Shown here one piece after another: positions 26,690 through 34,575 of a stretch of 64,000 nucleotides of DNA. Position 1 is the stretch's first letter. Every line of letters begins with the position of its first letter. Both the position numbers and the translations under genes were made by a program. Source of the DNA: Actinoplanes sichuanensis. Its GTDB lineage: Bacteria > Actinomycetota > Actinomycetes > Mycobacteriales > Micromonosporaceae. The notes beneath the pieces were generated by a model. The model did not search any database. It was not told the DNA's origin and saw only the letters and a program-made list of their open reading frames with translations. The stretch covers positions 11,621,501 through 11,685,500 of the forward strand of contig NZ_AP028461.1 in NCBI RefSeq assembly GCF_033097365.1. Direction: 5' to 3'.

Positions 26690-27610
26690 TCAGGGCAGCC
26701 GCGGCAGGAGGCGACGGGCCAGCCGCAGCGGCCGCCCGCTGACCATGCCGTCGCCCTCGCAGGACCAGACCTCGGACAGCACCGCCTGGACGAAACCCCA
26801 CGCCAGCACCCGCTCACGCGGCATGCCGAGACCGTCGGCGAGCTGCTCGATCCGGGCCTCGACGGCGTTCAGGACGGTGTCGCCGGGCGCGTGCGGATCC
26901 GGGTTGTAGAGCATCGCGCCCACCTCGTACCCGGGATCGCCGACGACACCGTGCGGGTCGATCGCCAGCCACCGCTCCCGCTCGGCGGCCAGCACGTTGT
27001 CGTGGTGCAGGTCGCCGTGCAGCACCACCCGCCCGGTCGCGCTGGCACACAGTTCCTCGAAGAGCCCGGCGGCCCGTTCCACCAGGTGCCGGGGCAGCGG
27101 ATCGTCACCCGGAAAACGCCGCAGGTGGTTACGGAACGACGCGATGCGGCCGGACAGCTCCGGCAGCGCGACCCCGTCCGGGGCGGGCCGGTGCAGCCGC
27201 CTGATCACCTCGATCAGTACCGCCGTCGCCGCCGGGTCGTCCGTGGGGGTCAGCGACGTGGCCGGGGTGCCCGGCCGGGCCTCCTCCAGCAGCAGCGCAC
27301 CCCGCTCGTCGTCGCGGGCCAGCACCCGGATGGCCGCCCGCCCGCCGAAACACTCCAGCGCCGTGGCCTCGTCGGCGAGATGACCGCTCGCCGGCACACC
27401 CAGCTTCAACACGGCCGCGGTGCCGTCCGCCCGGCGGACCCGGCCGACCCAGTTCATGCTCAGTGGCAGCGGGCCGACCGGCGACAGCTCCCACTCCGTC
27501 ATCAGCCGGTCGGCCAGGCCGGGCAGCTCCGACAACCACGCCCGCCCGGCGGCACCCCACGTCTGCTCGACGTTGCGGCGGAATCCGGCGGAGAGCGTGG
27601 TGTCGACCAT
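26690..27610 (-). CDS. APH(6)-like aminoglycoside/hydroxyurea phosphotransferase family protein
   Basis: Kinase-like phosphotransferase of 306 residues. The catalytic core VVLHGDLHHDNVLAAE and the metal-binding IDPHGVVGDPGYEVG are those of the streptomycin 6-phosphotransferase (APH_6_hur) group. ATG 27610 is chosen because the family-like sequence begins there, although no ribosome-binding site is seen; the frame continues upstream into non-family sequence. It is convergent with the GH20 gene (11 bp apart) and divergent from the aldolase-like gene (29 bp). Similar genes are common in actinomycetes without proven resistance, so an antibiotic substrate is only one possibility. Confidence 0.87.
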   Translation of the reverse strand: MVDTTLSAGFRRNVEQTWGAAGRAWLSELPGLADRLMTEWELSPVGPLPLSMNWVGRVRRADGTAAVLKLGVPASGHLADEATALECFGGRAAIRVLARDDERGALLLEEARPGTPATSLTPTDDPAATAVLIEVIRRLHRPAPDGVALPELSGRIASFRNHLRRFPGDDPLPRHLVERAAGLFEELCASATGRVVLHGDLHHDNVLAAERERWLAIDPHGVVGDPGYEVGAMLYNPDPHAPGDTVLNAVEARIEQLADGLGMPRERVLAWGFVQAVLSEVWSCEGDGMVSGRPLRLARRLLPRLP

Positions 27611-27639
27611 GACGAGAAGTCTGACAACCGGAGGGCGAT

Positions 27640-28827
27640 ATGACGATCGACATGACCGTCGACTGGCGGAGCAAAGGCTTCTGGGCGCCGGACGGGCCGG
27701 TCGATCCACGGGGGCTCGGGCTGTTCGACGGCGGTTTCACCTGGCCGCTACTGGTGGTGCGCCGGGCGGCGGTGGAGGCCAACATCGCGACCATGGCCGC
27801 GTACTCCGGGCGGCACGGGTTCGACCTCGCACCACACGCCAAGACCACGATGGCGCCGGGGCTCCTGGCGGCCCAGACCGCGGCCGGGGCATGGGGGCTG
27901 ACCGTGGCCACCCCGAACCAGGCGCTCGTGCTCCGGCGGCTCGGCATCGACCGGGTACTGATCGCCAACGAGGTCCTCGACCGGACGGCGCTGCGCTGGC
28001 TGGCCGCCGAGAGTGCCGCCGGGTGGGAGGCGTACTTCCAGGTCGACTCGCCGGCCGGGGTGGCCGCCGCGGCCGGGACCGGGGGGCCGCTACGGGTGCT
28101 CGTCGAGCTCGGCCACGACGGCGGGCGGACCGGGGTCCGGGGTCTCGACGAGCTGGAGGCGGTCGCCCGGGCGGTGGTCGCGGCCCCCGGGCTGGAGCTC
28201 GCCGGGGTGGCCGGCTACGAGGGGCAACTGCGTGATCAGGACGCCGTGGACGCGTACCTGGATCAGCTCGCCGAAGGCGTGCACCGGCTGGTCGCGGCCG
28301 GTCTGCTGCCCGGCCGGCCGATCGTCGCGGCCGGGGGCAGCGCCTGGTTCGACCGGGTCGTCGACCGTCTCGGCGGGCTCCGCGAGACGGCCCGGCTGAT
28401 CCTGCGCAGCGGCGCCACGGTCAGCCACGACGACGGGTTCTACCGGGAGCGGACACCGTTCAACCGGGTACCCGGCGAGGGGTCGCTGGCGGCGGCGCTG
28501 GAGATCTGGGCCCAGGTGATCTCGGCGCCCGAGCCGGGCCTGGCCATCGCCGGGATGGGCAAACGCGACGCGCCGTTCGACGAAGGGCTGCCCGAGCCGC
28601 GGGAACTGCGCCGGGCCGACGGGCGGATCGAGCCGGCCACCGGGGTACGGGTGACGAAGCTCAACGACCACCACACCTACCTGACTGTGGAGGGCACGAC
28701 CCTGACGCCCGGGGACCTGATCCGGTTCGGGATCTCGCACCCGTGCACCGCCTTCGACAAGTGGCGCGACATCCCGGTCGTCGACGAGGATCGGCGGGTC
28801 GTGGACGTGCTGCACACCTATTTCTAG
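27640..28827 (+). CDS. D-threonine aldolase/D-serine deaminase-like PLP enzyme
   Basis: Fold-type III (alanine-racemase-like) PLP enzyme of 395 residues. The PLP lysine lies in LAPHAKTTMAP. The C-terminal domain ends with GISHPCTAFDKW, in which the His-x-Cys pair corresponds to the metal site of D-threonine aldolases and eukaryotic-type D-serine dehydratases. It would cleave or deaminate a D-beta-hydroxy amino acid in the cytoplasm. ATG 27640 follows GGAGGG at 27630-27635. It is followed in the same direction by the GNAT gene, whose duplicated start region begins at this gene's stop codon. Confidence 0.88.
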   Translation: MTIDMTVDWRSKGFWAPDGPVDPRGLGLFDGGFTWPLLVVRRAAVEANIATMAAYSGRHGFDLAPHAKTTMAPGLLAAQTAAGAWGLTVATPNQALVLRRLGIDRVLIANEVLDRTALRWLAAESAAGWEAYFQVDSPAGVAAAAGTGGPLRVLVELGHDGGRTGVRGLDELEAVARAVVAAPGLELAGVAGYEGQLRDQDAVDAYLDQLAEGVHRLVAAGLLPGRPIVAAGGSAWFDRVVDRLGGLRETARLILRSGATVSHDDGFYRERTPFNRVPGEGSLAAALEIWAQVISAPEPGLAIAGMGKRDAPFDEGLPEPRELRRADGRIEPATGVRVTKLNDHHTYLTVEGTTLTPGDLIRFGISHPCTAFDKWRDIPVVDEDRRVVDVLHTYF

Positions 28828-28892
28828 GAGGCGCTGTGACCGACTTCCGGCTGGAGTTTCCAGGAGGCGCTGTGACCGACTTCCGGCTGGAG
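28826..28892 (+). repeat. Tandem duplication of a ribosome-binding site and start codon
   Basis: A 31-bp sequence beginning AGGAGGCGCTGTGACCGAC occurs exactly twice (28826-28856 and 28862-28892) with 5 bases between. Each copy contains AGGAGG, a GTG start (28836 and 28872) and the codons for TDFRLE. The copies are 36 bp apart, so the frame is kept. Confidence 0.93.
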
Positions 28893-29393
28893 CGATGGGA
28901 CGAACGGGCGCCGGAGCTCCAGCGTCGGGCGAACACCCCGCAGATGCAGGCGTTCCTCGCCGGGGTCGAGCCGGAGGAGGCTCTGGTCGCCCGGCACCGG
29001 CGGATCCTGGCGGGCATCGCCGACGGCACCACCGAGATGTTCCTGATCGTGGTCGGCGAGTCCGGGCCGGTCGGGTCGGTCGGCTACTGGGAGAAGGAGT
29101 GGCGGGGCGAACTCGTCTACGAGCTCGGCTGGAAGGTGCTGCCCGAGTTCCAGGGCCGGGGCCTGGCCGGGCGGGCGCTGGCCCGGACCCTGGCGCACGC
29201 GGCCGGCCAGGACCGGATCCGGTGGGGCCACGCCTTCCCACGGGTCGACAACGGGCCCTCCAACGCGCTCTGCCGCCGGACCGGGTTCGAGCTGCTCGGT
29301 GCGGTGGACTTCGAGTTCCCCAAGGGCAACCCGCTGCGGTGCCACGACTGGCGCCGCGATCTGACGACGGTGGTCACTGCGGCGGTCGGGTGA
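28872..29393 (+). CDS. GNAT-family N-acetyltransferase
   Basis: 173-residue acetyltransferase of the RimJ-like group, beginning TDFRLERWDERAPELQ. The acetyl-CoA binding region reads VLPEFQGRGLAGRALARTLA, with an N-terminal GSVGYWEKEW strand and a C-terminal NALCRRTGFELLG. Two in-frame starts exist because the initiation region is duplicated: GTG 28836 would add 12 residues (TDFRLEFPGGA). GTG 28872 gives the compact family form. The acceptor is unknown. It follows the D-threonine-aldolase-like gene closely and is probably co-transcribed with it. Confidence 0.87.
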   Translation: MTDFRLERWDERAPELQRRANTPQMQAFLAGVEPEEALVARHRRILAGIADGTTEMFLIVVGESGPVGSVGYWEKEWRGELVYELGWKVLPEFQGRGLAGRALARTLAHAAGQDRIRWGHAFPRVDNGPSNALCRRTGFELLGAVDFEFPKGNPLRCHDWRRDLTTVVTAAVG

Positions 29394-29522
29394 ATCGTCG
29401 GCGGGATCGCCGTACTCGCGGGTGGTCGTCCCCTCGTGGGGGATGGCCCAGTGGATCGATGGTGTTTACGGTGATTGAGCGTCGAAAGAGCACTTCAACC
29501 GTCTGCGCCATGGGAGTCCGCC

Positions 29523-30332
29523 ATGTCCGTATTCCGCGCAGCTCCCCGGGAACCCGCCGCCCACCGACCCGACCATCGGGTGCCCCATCAGCGCACCCCT
29601 GACCCGGGTTATCCGGACGGCCCGACCGAGCCGCTCGCCGCCGCCGAGGAGGGTCAGGCCGCCCGTGAACGTGCGGCGCGCGAGCGGGCCGCCCGGGGGA
29701 ATGTGGCGCGGGACATCGTGGTCCCGACCGGACCGGTGCGGGCGCGGCGCCGACCCGGCGTGGTCGTGGCGGTGCTGTTCAGCCTGCTGGCGCTGCTCGC
29801 GTCGGGCGCCGCCGGCTGGTTCTCCTGGCGGGTACTGGAGACGACCCGGGCCGCCGCGACGCCCCGGCCGTCGTTCGCCCCGATGGCCTCGGAGCCGGTC
29901 CGCAGCCGGCCGCCGGAGCCCGAGCGCTACCCGGTGGCGTACGCCAAGGAGCCGCTCCGCCTGCAGGTGGCGTGTGCCGGCGTGCTGCACATGGACCTGG
30001 ACGAACCTCGGGCCGACGCGGCCGAGGTGCTCGCCGATCTCCGCTACGACGGCGGCTGCGGGACCCGGCCGGCACAGCTCAGCCTCGGCGTGGGCGCGAC
30101 CGGCGGGAGCCGCCAGGTGAGCGCCGACGCCGACGCGGCCGACTGTGACCGGGCGATCCGCACCGGCCCGCTCGGGCGGGGCCTGCAGGTGGAGGTCAAG
30201 GCCGGCACCGCGCTGTGTGTGCTCACCGCGGCGGCCCCGGCCGGCCTGGTCCTGGTGGAGATCATCGACGTCGGCGGCTCCGGCACCGCCGGCCTGCGTG
30301 CCACAGCCTGGCGGGTTCCCGAGGACCGGTGA
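29523..30332 (+). CDS. Single-pass membrane protein of unknown function
   Basis: 269 residues. The N-terminal cytoplasmic part is rich in Pro, Arg and Glu with two adjacent ARERAAR units near 57-66. One membrane helix (about 79-103) is followed by an extracytoplasmic region with four cysteines (VACAGVLH, DGGCGTRP, AADCDRAI, TALCVLTA), consistent with two disulfides and a small beta domain. ATG 29523 is preceded by GGGAG; an upstream in-frame start at 29475 has no such site. I do not recognise the family. It lies alone between the GNAT gene and aspS, with a hairpin following. Confidence 0.7.
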   Translation: MSVFRAAPREPAAHRPDHRVPHQRTPDPGYPDGPTEPLAAAEEGQAARERAARERAARGNVARDIVVPTGPVRARRRPGVVVAVLFSLLALLASGAAGWFSWRVLETTRAAATPRPSFAPMASEPVRSRPPEPERYPVAYAKEPLRLQVACAGVLHMDLDEPRADAAEVLADLRYDGGCGTRPAQLSLGVGATGGSRQVSADADAADCDRAIRTGPLGRGLQVEVKAGTALCVLTAAAPAGLVLVEIIDVGGSGTAGLRATAWRVPEDR

Positions 30333-30351
30333 CCGGCCCGTGGCACGCGGC

Positions 30352-30388
30352 GCGGGGCGCTCCTGACAGAATGTCGGGTGCGCCCCGC
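30352..30388 (+). terminator. Hairpin between membrane protein gene and aspS
   Basis: GCGGGGCGC (30352-30360) pairs perfectly with GCGCCCCGC (30380-30388) across a 19-nt loop that includes GACA/TGTC. It may terminate the upstream gene or belong to the aspS leader. Two CCCTGTTA words, at about 30391 and 30409, follow before the aspS start. Confidence 0.4.
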
Positions 30389-30429
30389 GAACCCTGTTAA
30401 GGACGCGATCCCTGTTAGGAGACGTTTCC

Positions 30430-32232
30430 GTGATCCGTACCCATGACGCCGGCACTCTGCGCGCGAGCGACGCCGGCACGACGGTGACGCTCGCCGGGTG
30501 GGTCGCGCGTCGGCGCGACCACGGCGGTGTCATCTTCGTCGACCTCCGTGACGCCTCCGGCGTGGTCCAGGTCGTGTTCCGCGAGGAGGACGCGCACGCG
30601 CTGCGCAACGAGTTCTGTGTGAAGGTGGTCGGCGAGGTCAACGCCCGCCCCGCCGGTAACGAGAACCCGGAGCTGGCCACCGGCGAGATCGAGGTGGTCG
30701 CCGCCGAGCTGATCGTGCTCTCCGAGGCGGCTCCGCTGCCGCTGCCGGTCGACGACACCATCACCGCCTCCGACGACCTCCGCCTCAAGTACCGCTACCT
30801 GGACCTGCGGCGTTCCGGCCCGGCCAAGGCGCTGCGCCTGCGCAGCCGGGCCAACCAGATCGCCCGCGAGGTGCTGCACGCCCGCGACTTCAACGAGATC
30901 GAGACGCCGACGCTGACGCGCTCGACGCCGGAGGGCGCCCGCGACTTCCTGGTGCCGGTCCGTCTCCAGCCCGGTACCTGGTATGCGTTGCCGCAGTCCC
31001 CGCAGCTGTTCAAGCAGCTCCTGATGGTCGCCGGCATGGAGCGCTACTACCAGATCGCCCGCTGCTACCGCGACGAGGACTTCCGCGCCGACCGGCAGCC
31101 GGAGTTCACCCAGCTCGACATCGAGATGTCCTTCGTCACCCAGGAGGACATCATCGAGCTCGGCGAGGAGATCGTCGCCCGCCTGTGGAGCGAGCTCGCC
31201 GACTACCAGGTCCAGCTGCCGATCCCGCGGATCACCTGGACCGACGCGATGAACCGCTACGGCTCCGACAAGCCCGACCTGCGGTACGGCGTCGAGCTGG
31301 TCGAGCTGACCGATTACCTGCGTGGCACCGCGTTCCGGGTGTTCGCCGGTGCGATCGACGCCGGCGGCTACGTCGGTGCGGTGGTGATGCCGGGTGGCGC
31401 CGCGCAGACCCGTAAGGAGCTGGACGGCTGGCAGGACTGGGCGAAGGCCCGGGGCGCCCGCGGCCTGGCCTACGTGGTGCTGGACGCGGAGACCGGTGAG
31501 CCGAAGGGCCCGGTCGCGAAGAACCTGTCGCCCGAGCACCTGTCCGGCCTGGCCGACCAGGTCGGCGCGAAGCCGGGTGACGCGGTCTTCTTCGCCGCGG
31601 CGACCGAGCGTCGGGAGGCGCAGGAGCTGCTGGGCGCGGCCCGGATCGAGATCGCCAAGCGGGCGAACCTGATCGACGAGTCCGCCTGGGCGTTCTGCTG
31701 GGTGGTCGACGCGCCGATGTTCGAGAAGACGGACGAGGGTGGCTGGACCGCCGTGCACCACCCGTTCACCTCGCCGAACGAGGAGTGGATCGACAACTTC
31801 GAGTCGGCTCCGGACAAGGCGCTGGCGTACGCGTACGACATCGTGGTGAACGGCAACGAGATCGGCGGCGGCTCGGTCCGTATCCACCGCGGTGACGTGC
31901 AGAGCCGGGTGTTCGACCTGCTGGGCATCACGCCCGAGGAGGCCGCGGACAAGTTCGGCTTCCTGCTGGAGGCGTTCAAGTACGGCCCGCCGCCGCACGC
32001 CGGCATCGCGCTGGGCTGGGACCGGACGTGCATGCTGCTCAGTGGCAACGAGTCGATCCGTGAGGTGATCGCCTTCCCGAAGACGCGGGGCGGGTTCGAC
32101 CCGCTGACCACCGCGCCGACCCCGATCACGGCGCAGCAGCGCCTGGAGGCGGGCATCGACGCGAAACCGAAGGCGGCGGCGGGCACGCCCGGCACCGACG
32201 GCCAGGCGGCGCCGGTCCAGCACTCCAACTAG
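30430..32232 (+). CDS. aspS: Aspartyl-tRNA synthetase
   Basis: Class II synthetase of 600 residues that charges tRNA-Asp. The N-terminal OB-fold anticodon domain includes [20 protein letters not shown]. Motif 2 is in [20 protein letters not shown] followed by [10 protein letters not shown]. The bacterial GAD insertion lies at about 295-420, and motif 3 is in [13 protein letters not shown]. The start is GTG 30430 with GGAGA nearby at 30418-30422. The last 25 residues are a low-complexity tail. It ends in a perfect terminator palindrome. Whether it also charges tRNA-Asn depends on gatCAB elsewhere. Confidence 0.97.
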   Translation: MIRTHDAGTLRASDAGTTVTLAGWVARRRDHGGVIFVDLRDASGVVQVVFREEDAHALRNEFCVKVVGEVNARPAGNENPELATGEIEVVAAELIVLSEAAPLPLPVDDTITASDDLRLKYRYLDLRRSGPAKALRLRSRANQIAREVLHARDFNEIETPTLTRSTPEGARDFLVPVRLQPGTWYALPQSPQLFKQLLMVAGMERYYQIARCYRDEDFRADRQPEFTQLDIEMSFVTQEDIIELGEEIVARLWSELADYQVQLPIPRITWTDAMNRYGSDKPDLRYGVELVELTDYLRGTAFRVFAGAIDAGGYVGAVVMPGGAAQTRKELDGWQDWAKARGARGLAYVVLDAETGEPKGPVAKNLSPEHLSGLADQVGAKPGDAVFFAAATERREAQELLGAARIEIAKRANLIDESAWAFCWVVDAPMFEKTDEGGWTAVHHPFTSPNEEWIDNFESAPDKALAYAYDIVVNGNEIGGGSVRIHRGDVQSRVFDLLGITPEEAADKFGFLLEAFKYGPPPHAGIALGWDRTCMLLSGNESIREVIAFPKTRGGFDPLTTAPTPITAQQRLEAGIDAKPKAAAGTPGTDGQAAPVQHSN

Positions 32233-32243
32233 TTCCACCGAGC

Positions 32244-32275
32244 AAGGCCGGCGACCCGGGTCGCCGGCCTTTTTC
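32244..32275 (+). terminator. aspS rho-independent terminator
   Basis: A perfect 28-bp palindrome (32244-32271) with arms AAGGCCGGCGACCC and GGGTCGCCGGCCTT, followed by TTTTC. It starts 11 bases after the aspS stop. Confidence 0.92.
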
Positions 32276-32295
32276 GTCGGCTCCATGCAAAGAAG

Positions 32296-32317
32296 TTGTG
32301 CATAGATTTTGTGCACA
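32296..32317. promoter_or_regulatory. Operator-like repeats upstream of the ArsR gene
   Basis: TTGTGCA occurs at 32296-32302 and 32309-32315, 13 bp apart; the second lies in the palindrome TGTGCACA (32310-32317). The region is AT-rich and ends 14 bp before the start codon. A probable site for autoregulation by the ArsR protein. Confidence 0.5.
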
Positions 32318-32331
32318 GTTATTGTTGATGC

Positions 32332-32919
32332 ATGACGAGCGATGAGCGCATGACCGAGGTGCACCTGAGCTCCCGACAGATCCGGGTGCTCGCCCACCCC
32401 TTGCGGATCCGCCTGCTCGGGCAGTTGCGGCTGGACGGCCCGGCCACCGCCACCCGCCTGGCCGAGGCCCTCGAGACGAATACCGGCGCCACCAGCTACC
32501 ACCTGCGCCAGCTCGCCGAGGCCGGCCTGGTCGTCGAGGAGGACCGACCCGGCAGCGGCCGGCAGCGCTGGTGGCGGGCCCTGCACCAGTTGTCCACCTG
32601 GCAGCGCAGCGACTACCCGGACGATCCGGATGCCGCCGCCGCCGTCGACTGGCTGGAGTCGTACCAGCTCAATCAGCTCGTCCGGCGGGTCGAGGCGTGG
32701 CGCCTGCGCGCGCCCGGCGAGTCCCCGGAGTGGCGTGATGTCGCCGGCATGGGTGACTACGCGCTCACTCTCGGCGCGGAGCAGCTACGCGAGATGCATG
32801 CCGATCTGGAGCAACTGATAGAAAATCATCGATCACGTGCGCTGGCTGATCCCCAGCCGGACGCGCGACCGGTGCTGTTCTTCTACGGCGCCATGCCCTA
32901 TGTGGAGGAGGCGAAGTGA
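32332..32919 (+). CDS. ArsR-family transcriptional regulator
   Basis: Regulator of 195 residues. The winged helix-turn-helix at 12-85 reads SSRQIRVLAHPLRIRLLGQL, TATRLAEALETNTGATSYHL and AGLVVEEDRPGSGRQRWWRA. The C-terminal half is helical and acidic with no cysteine cluster, so the signal is unlikely to be a metal. ATG 32332 lacks a clear ribosome-binding site; an ATG at 32350 is an alternative. Its stop overlaps the start of the MFS gene (GTGA), which indicates that it controls this exporter. Confidence 0.88.
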   Translation: MTSDERMTEVHLSSRQIRVLAHPLRIRLLGQLRLDGPATATRLAEALETNTGATSYHLRQLAEAGLVVEEDRPGSGRQRWWRALHQLSTWQRSDYPDDPDAAAAVDWLESYQLNQLVRRVEAWRLRAPGESPEWRDVAGMGDYALTLGAEQLREMHADLEQLIENHRSRALADPQPDARPVLFFYGAMPYVEEAK

Positions 32920-34172
32920 CCGCGGCCCAGGTCCGATCCCGCTACCTGATCCTGCTGAGCCTGCGCTGGATGCCGGTCGGGCTGCTCATCCCGGTCCTGG
33001 TCCTGCTGCCACTGGGGCGAGGGCTGAGCATCGCCCAGATCGGTGCGGCCGTCGCCGTCCAAGGCGTCGTCGTGCTGATGCTGGAGCTGCCCACCGGCGG
33101 GCTGGCCGACGCGCTCGGCCGACGACCGGTGCTGCTCGCCGCCGGCCTGGTCAACCTGGCCGCGCTCACCCTGTTCGTGGTCGCCGACACGGTCGCCCTG
33201 CTCGCGGTCTCCTATCTGCTCCAGGGCGTCTACCGCGCGCTGGACAGCGGGCCGCTGGAGTCCTGGTTCGTCGACCAGTCCCTGGCCGCCGACCCGGAAG
33301 CCGACATCGAGGGCGGACTGAGCCGCGGTGAGGTCGCGTGCAGCCTGGCGATGGCGGGTGCGGCCCTGGCCAGTGGCGGCCTGGTCTGGCTCGGGCCGCT
33401 CGGGGCGGTGAGCGCTCTGGCCGTACCCGTGCTGGCCGCCCTTGGTCTGAGCCTGCTCAGCACGATCGCCGTGGCGCTGCTGATGACCGAGGATCGCCCC
33501 GCTCGCGGAAAGGCCGCATTCGTGGCCTCGCTCCGTGGTGTGCCGGTGGCGATCCGTGGCGCGCTGGGTCTGGCCCGGCGCTCGCGGGTGGTGCAGGCGC
33601 TGGTCGGGGTGGAGTTCCTGTGGAGTTTCGGCATGGTCACCTTCGAGAAACTGATGCCGGTGCGGCTCAGTGAGGTGACCACCGCGGCCGGCCCGCTGCT
33701 GGGTCCGGTCAGCTCGGCCGCCTGGGGCGCGTCCGCGGCCGGAGCCGCCCTCGCGCCGCTGCTCATCCGCCGGGTCGGCGCCCGCTGGGCCGGATTCACG
33801 CTGCGGATCACGCAGGGACTGACAGTCGCCGGGATGGGCCTGTTCGCCGGACCGGTCGGGGTGATCGGCGCGTTCCTGATCTGCTACGCCGTGCACGGCG
33901 CGGCCAATCCGGTGCACTCCGGGCTGCTGCACCGGCAGGCCGAGGGGCCGTACCGGGCGAGCCTGCTCTCGCTCAACTCGATGGTCGCCGCACCGGGCTT
34001 CGCGATCGGCGCGGTCGTCCTCACCGCGGTCGCCGCCGGCGCGGGCACCACCGTCGCGATCCTCGCCGGAGCGGTCGTGCTGGCCGCCGCGGCTCCGCTC
34101 TATCTGGTGAAATCGAAGACCGTGTTTCGGGAGCCCTCCCATTCGGGTACCAGCGAGTCACTGGCTCTCTGA
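32916..34172 (+). CDS. MFS transporter, likely drug exporter
   Basis: Membrane transporter of 418 residues with about 12 helices. The loop 2-3 motif reads GGLADALGRRPVLL, and the second half starts near GLARRSRVVQALVGVEFLW. The GTG start (32916) overlaps the ArsR stop. ArsR-MFS pairs are usually self-regulated exporters of toxic small molecules; the substrate cannot be read from the sequence. Confidence 0.9.
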   Translation: MTAAQVRSRYLILLSLRWMPVGLLIPVLVLLPLGRGLSIAQIGAAVAVQGVVVLMLELPTGGLADALGRRPVLLAAGLVNLAALTLFVVADTVALLAVSYLLQGVYRALDSGPLESWFVDQSLAADPEADIEGGLSRGEVACSLAMAGAALASGGLVWLGPLGAVSALAVPVLAALGLSLLSTIAVALLMTEDRPARGKAAFVASLRGVPVAIRGALGLARRSRVVQALVGVEFLWSFGMVTFEKLMPVRLSEVTTAAGPLLGPVSSAAWGASAAGAALAPLLIRRVGARWAGFTLRITQGLTVAGMGLFAGPVGVIGAFLICYAVHGAANPVHSGLLHRQAEGPYRASLLSLNSMVAAPGFAIGAVVLTAVAAGAGTTVAILAGAVVLAAAAPLYLVKSKTVFREPSHSGTSESLAL

Positions 34173-34190
34173 CACCCCCCGGAGGAACCG

Positions 34191-34412
34191 ATGCTCGCCA
34201 TCGCCGCCGCCGTAGTCTTCGGCATCTACCTGCTCGCCGACCTGCTCGACACCAACTTCGGCGCCCCCGACCTGTTCAACTTCTCCACCATGGCCTCGCT
34301 CGGCCTGCTGCTGCTCGCCCTCTACCTGGCGGGCATCGGCAGCGGCCCGCGCGCCGGTGCGGGCAACGGCTCCGGCCGCCGCTTCTACGGCCGCCGCCCG
34401 GGCCGCGGCTGA
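34191..34412 (+). CDS. Small membrane protein, conserved in actinomycetes
   Basis: 73 residues with two membrane helices (about 1-17 and 32-49) separated by [14 protein letters not shown], and a basic Gly/Arg tail. ATG 34191 follows GGAGG at 34181-34185. I recall similar short two-helix proteins with a LLDTNxG motif in related genera, function unknown. It may be read from the MFS transcript (18 bp gap); a strong terminator follows. Confidence 0.75.
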   Translation: MLAIAAAVVFGIYLLADLLDTNFGAPDLFNFSTMASLGLLLLALYLAGIGSGPRAGAGNGSGRRFYGRRPGRG

Positions 34413-34432
34413 CCGCCCCGGCCCTCCGGCTA

Positions 34433-34475
34433 CTCCGGCCCGCCCTTCCCCCGGGGGCGGGCCGGAGGTGTTTTC
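34433..34475 (+). terminator. Terminator after the small membrane protein
   Basis: Perfect 13-bp stem CTCCGGCCCGCCC (34433-34445) / GGGCGGGCCGGAG (34455-34467), then GTGTTTTCC. Confidence 0.85.
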
Positions 34476-34575
34476 CGCCACTCTCGGTGAGGCTGTCGTT
34501 GCTGCTCGAAGGTTATCCACAGGACGGAAGGCGGCGTTTCGGATCAGGTCCGGATGGCCGGTACTGTCGGTCGTG

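Noticed and set aside
26690..28827. APH-like kinase with the D-threonine-aldolase gene as an antibiotic biosynthesis cluster
   Set aside because: Only two or three unrelated genes with no biosynthetic core enzyme; ordinary actinomycete accessory genes explain them.
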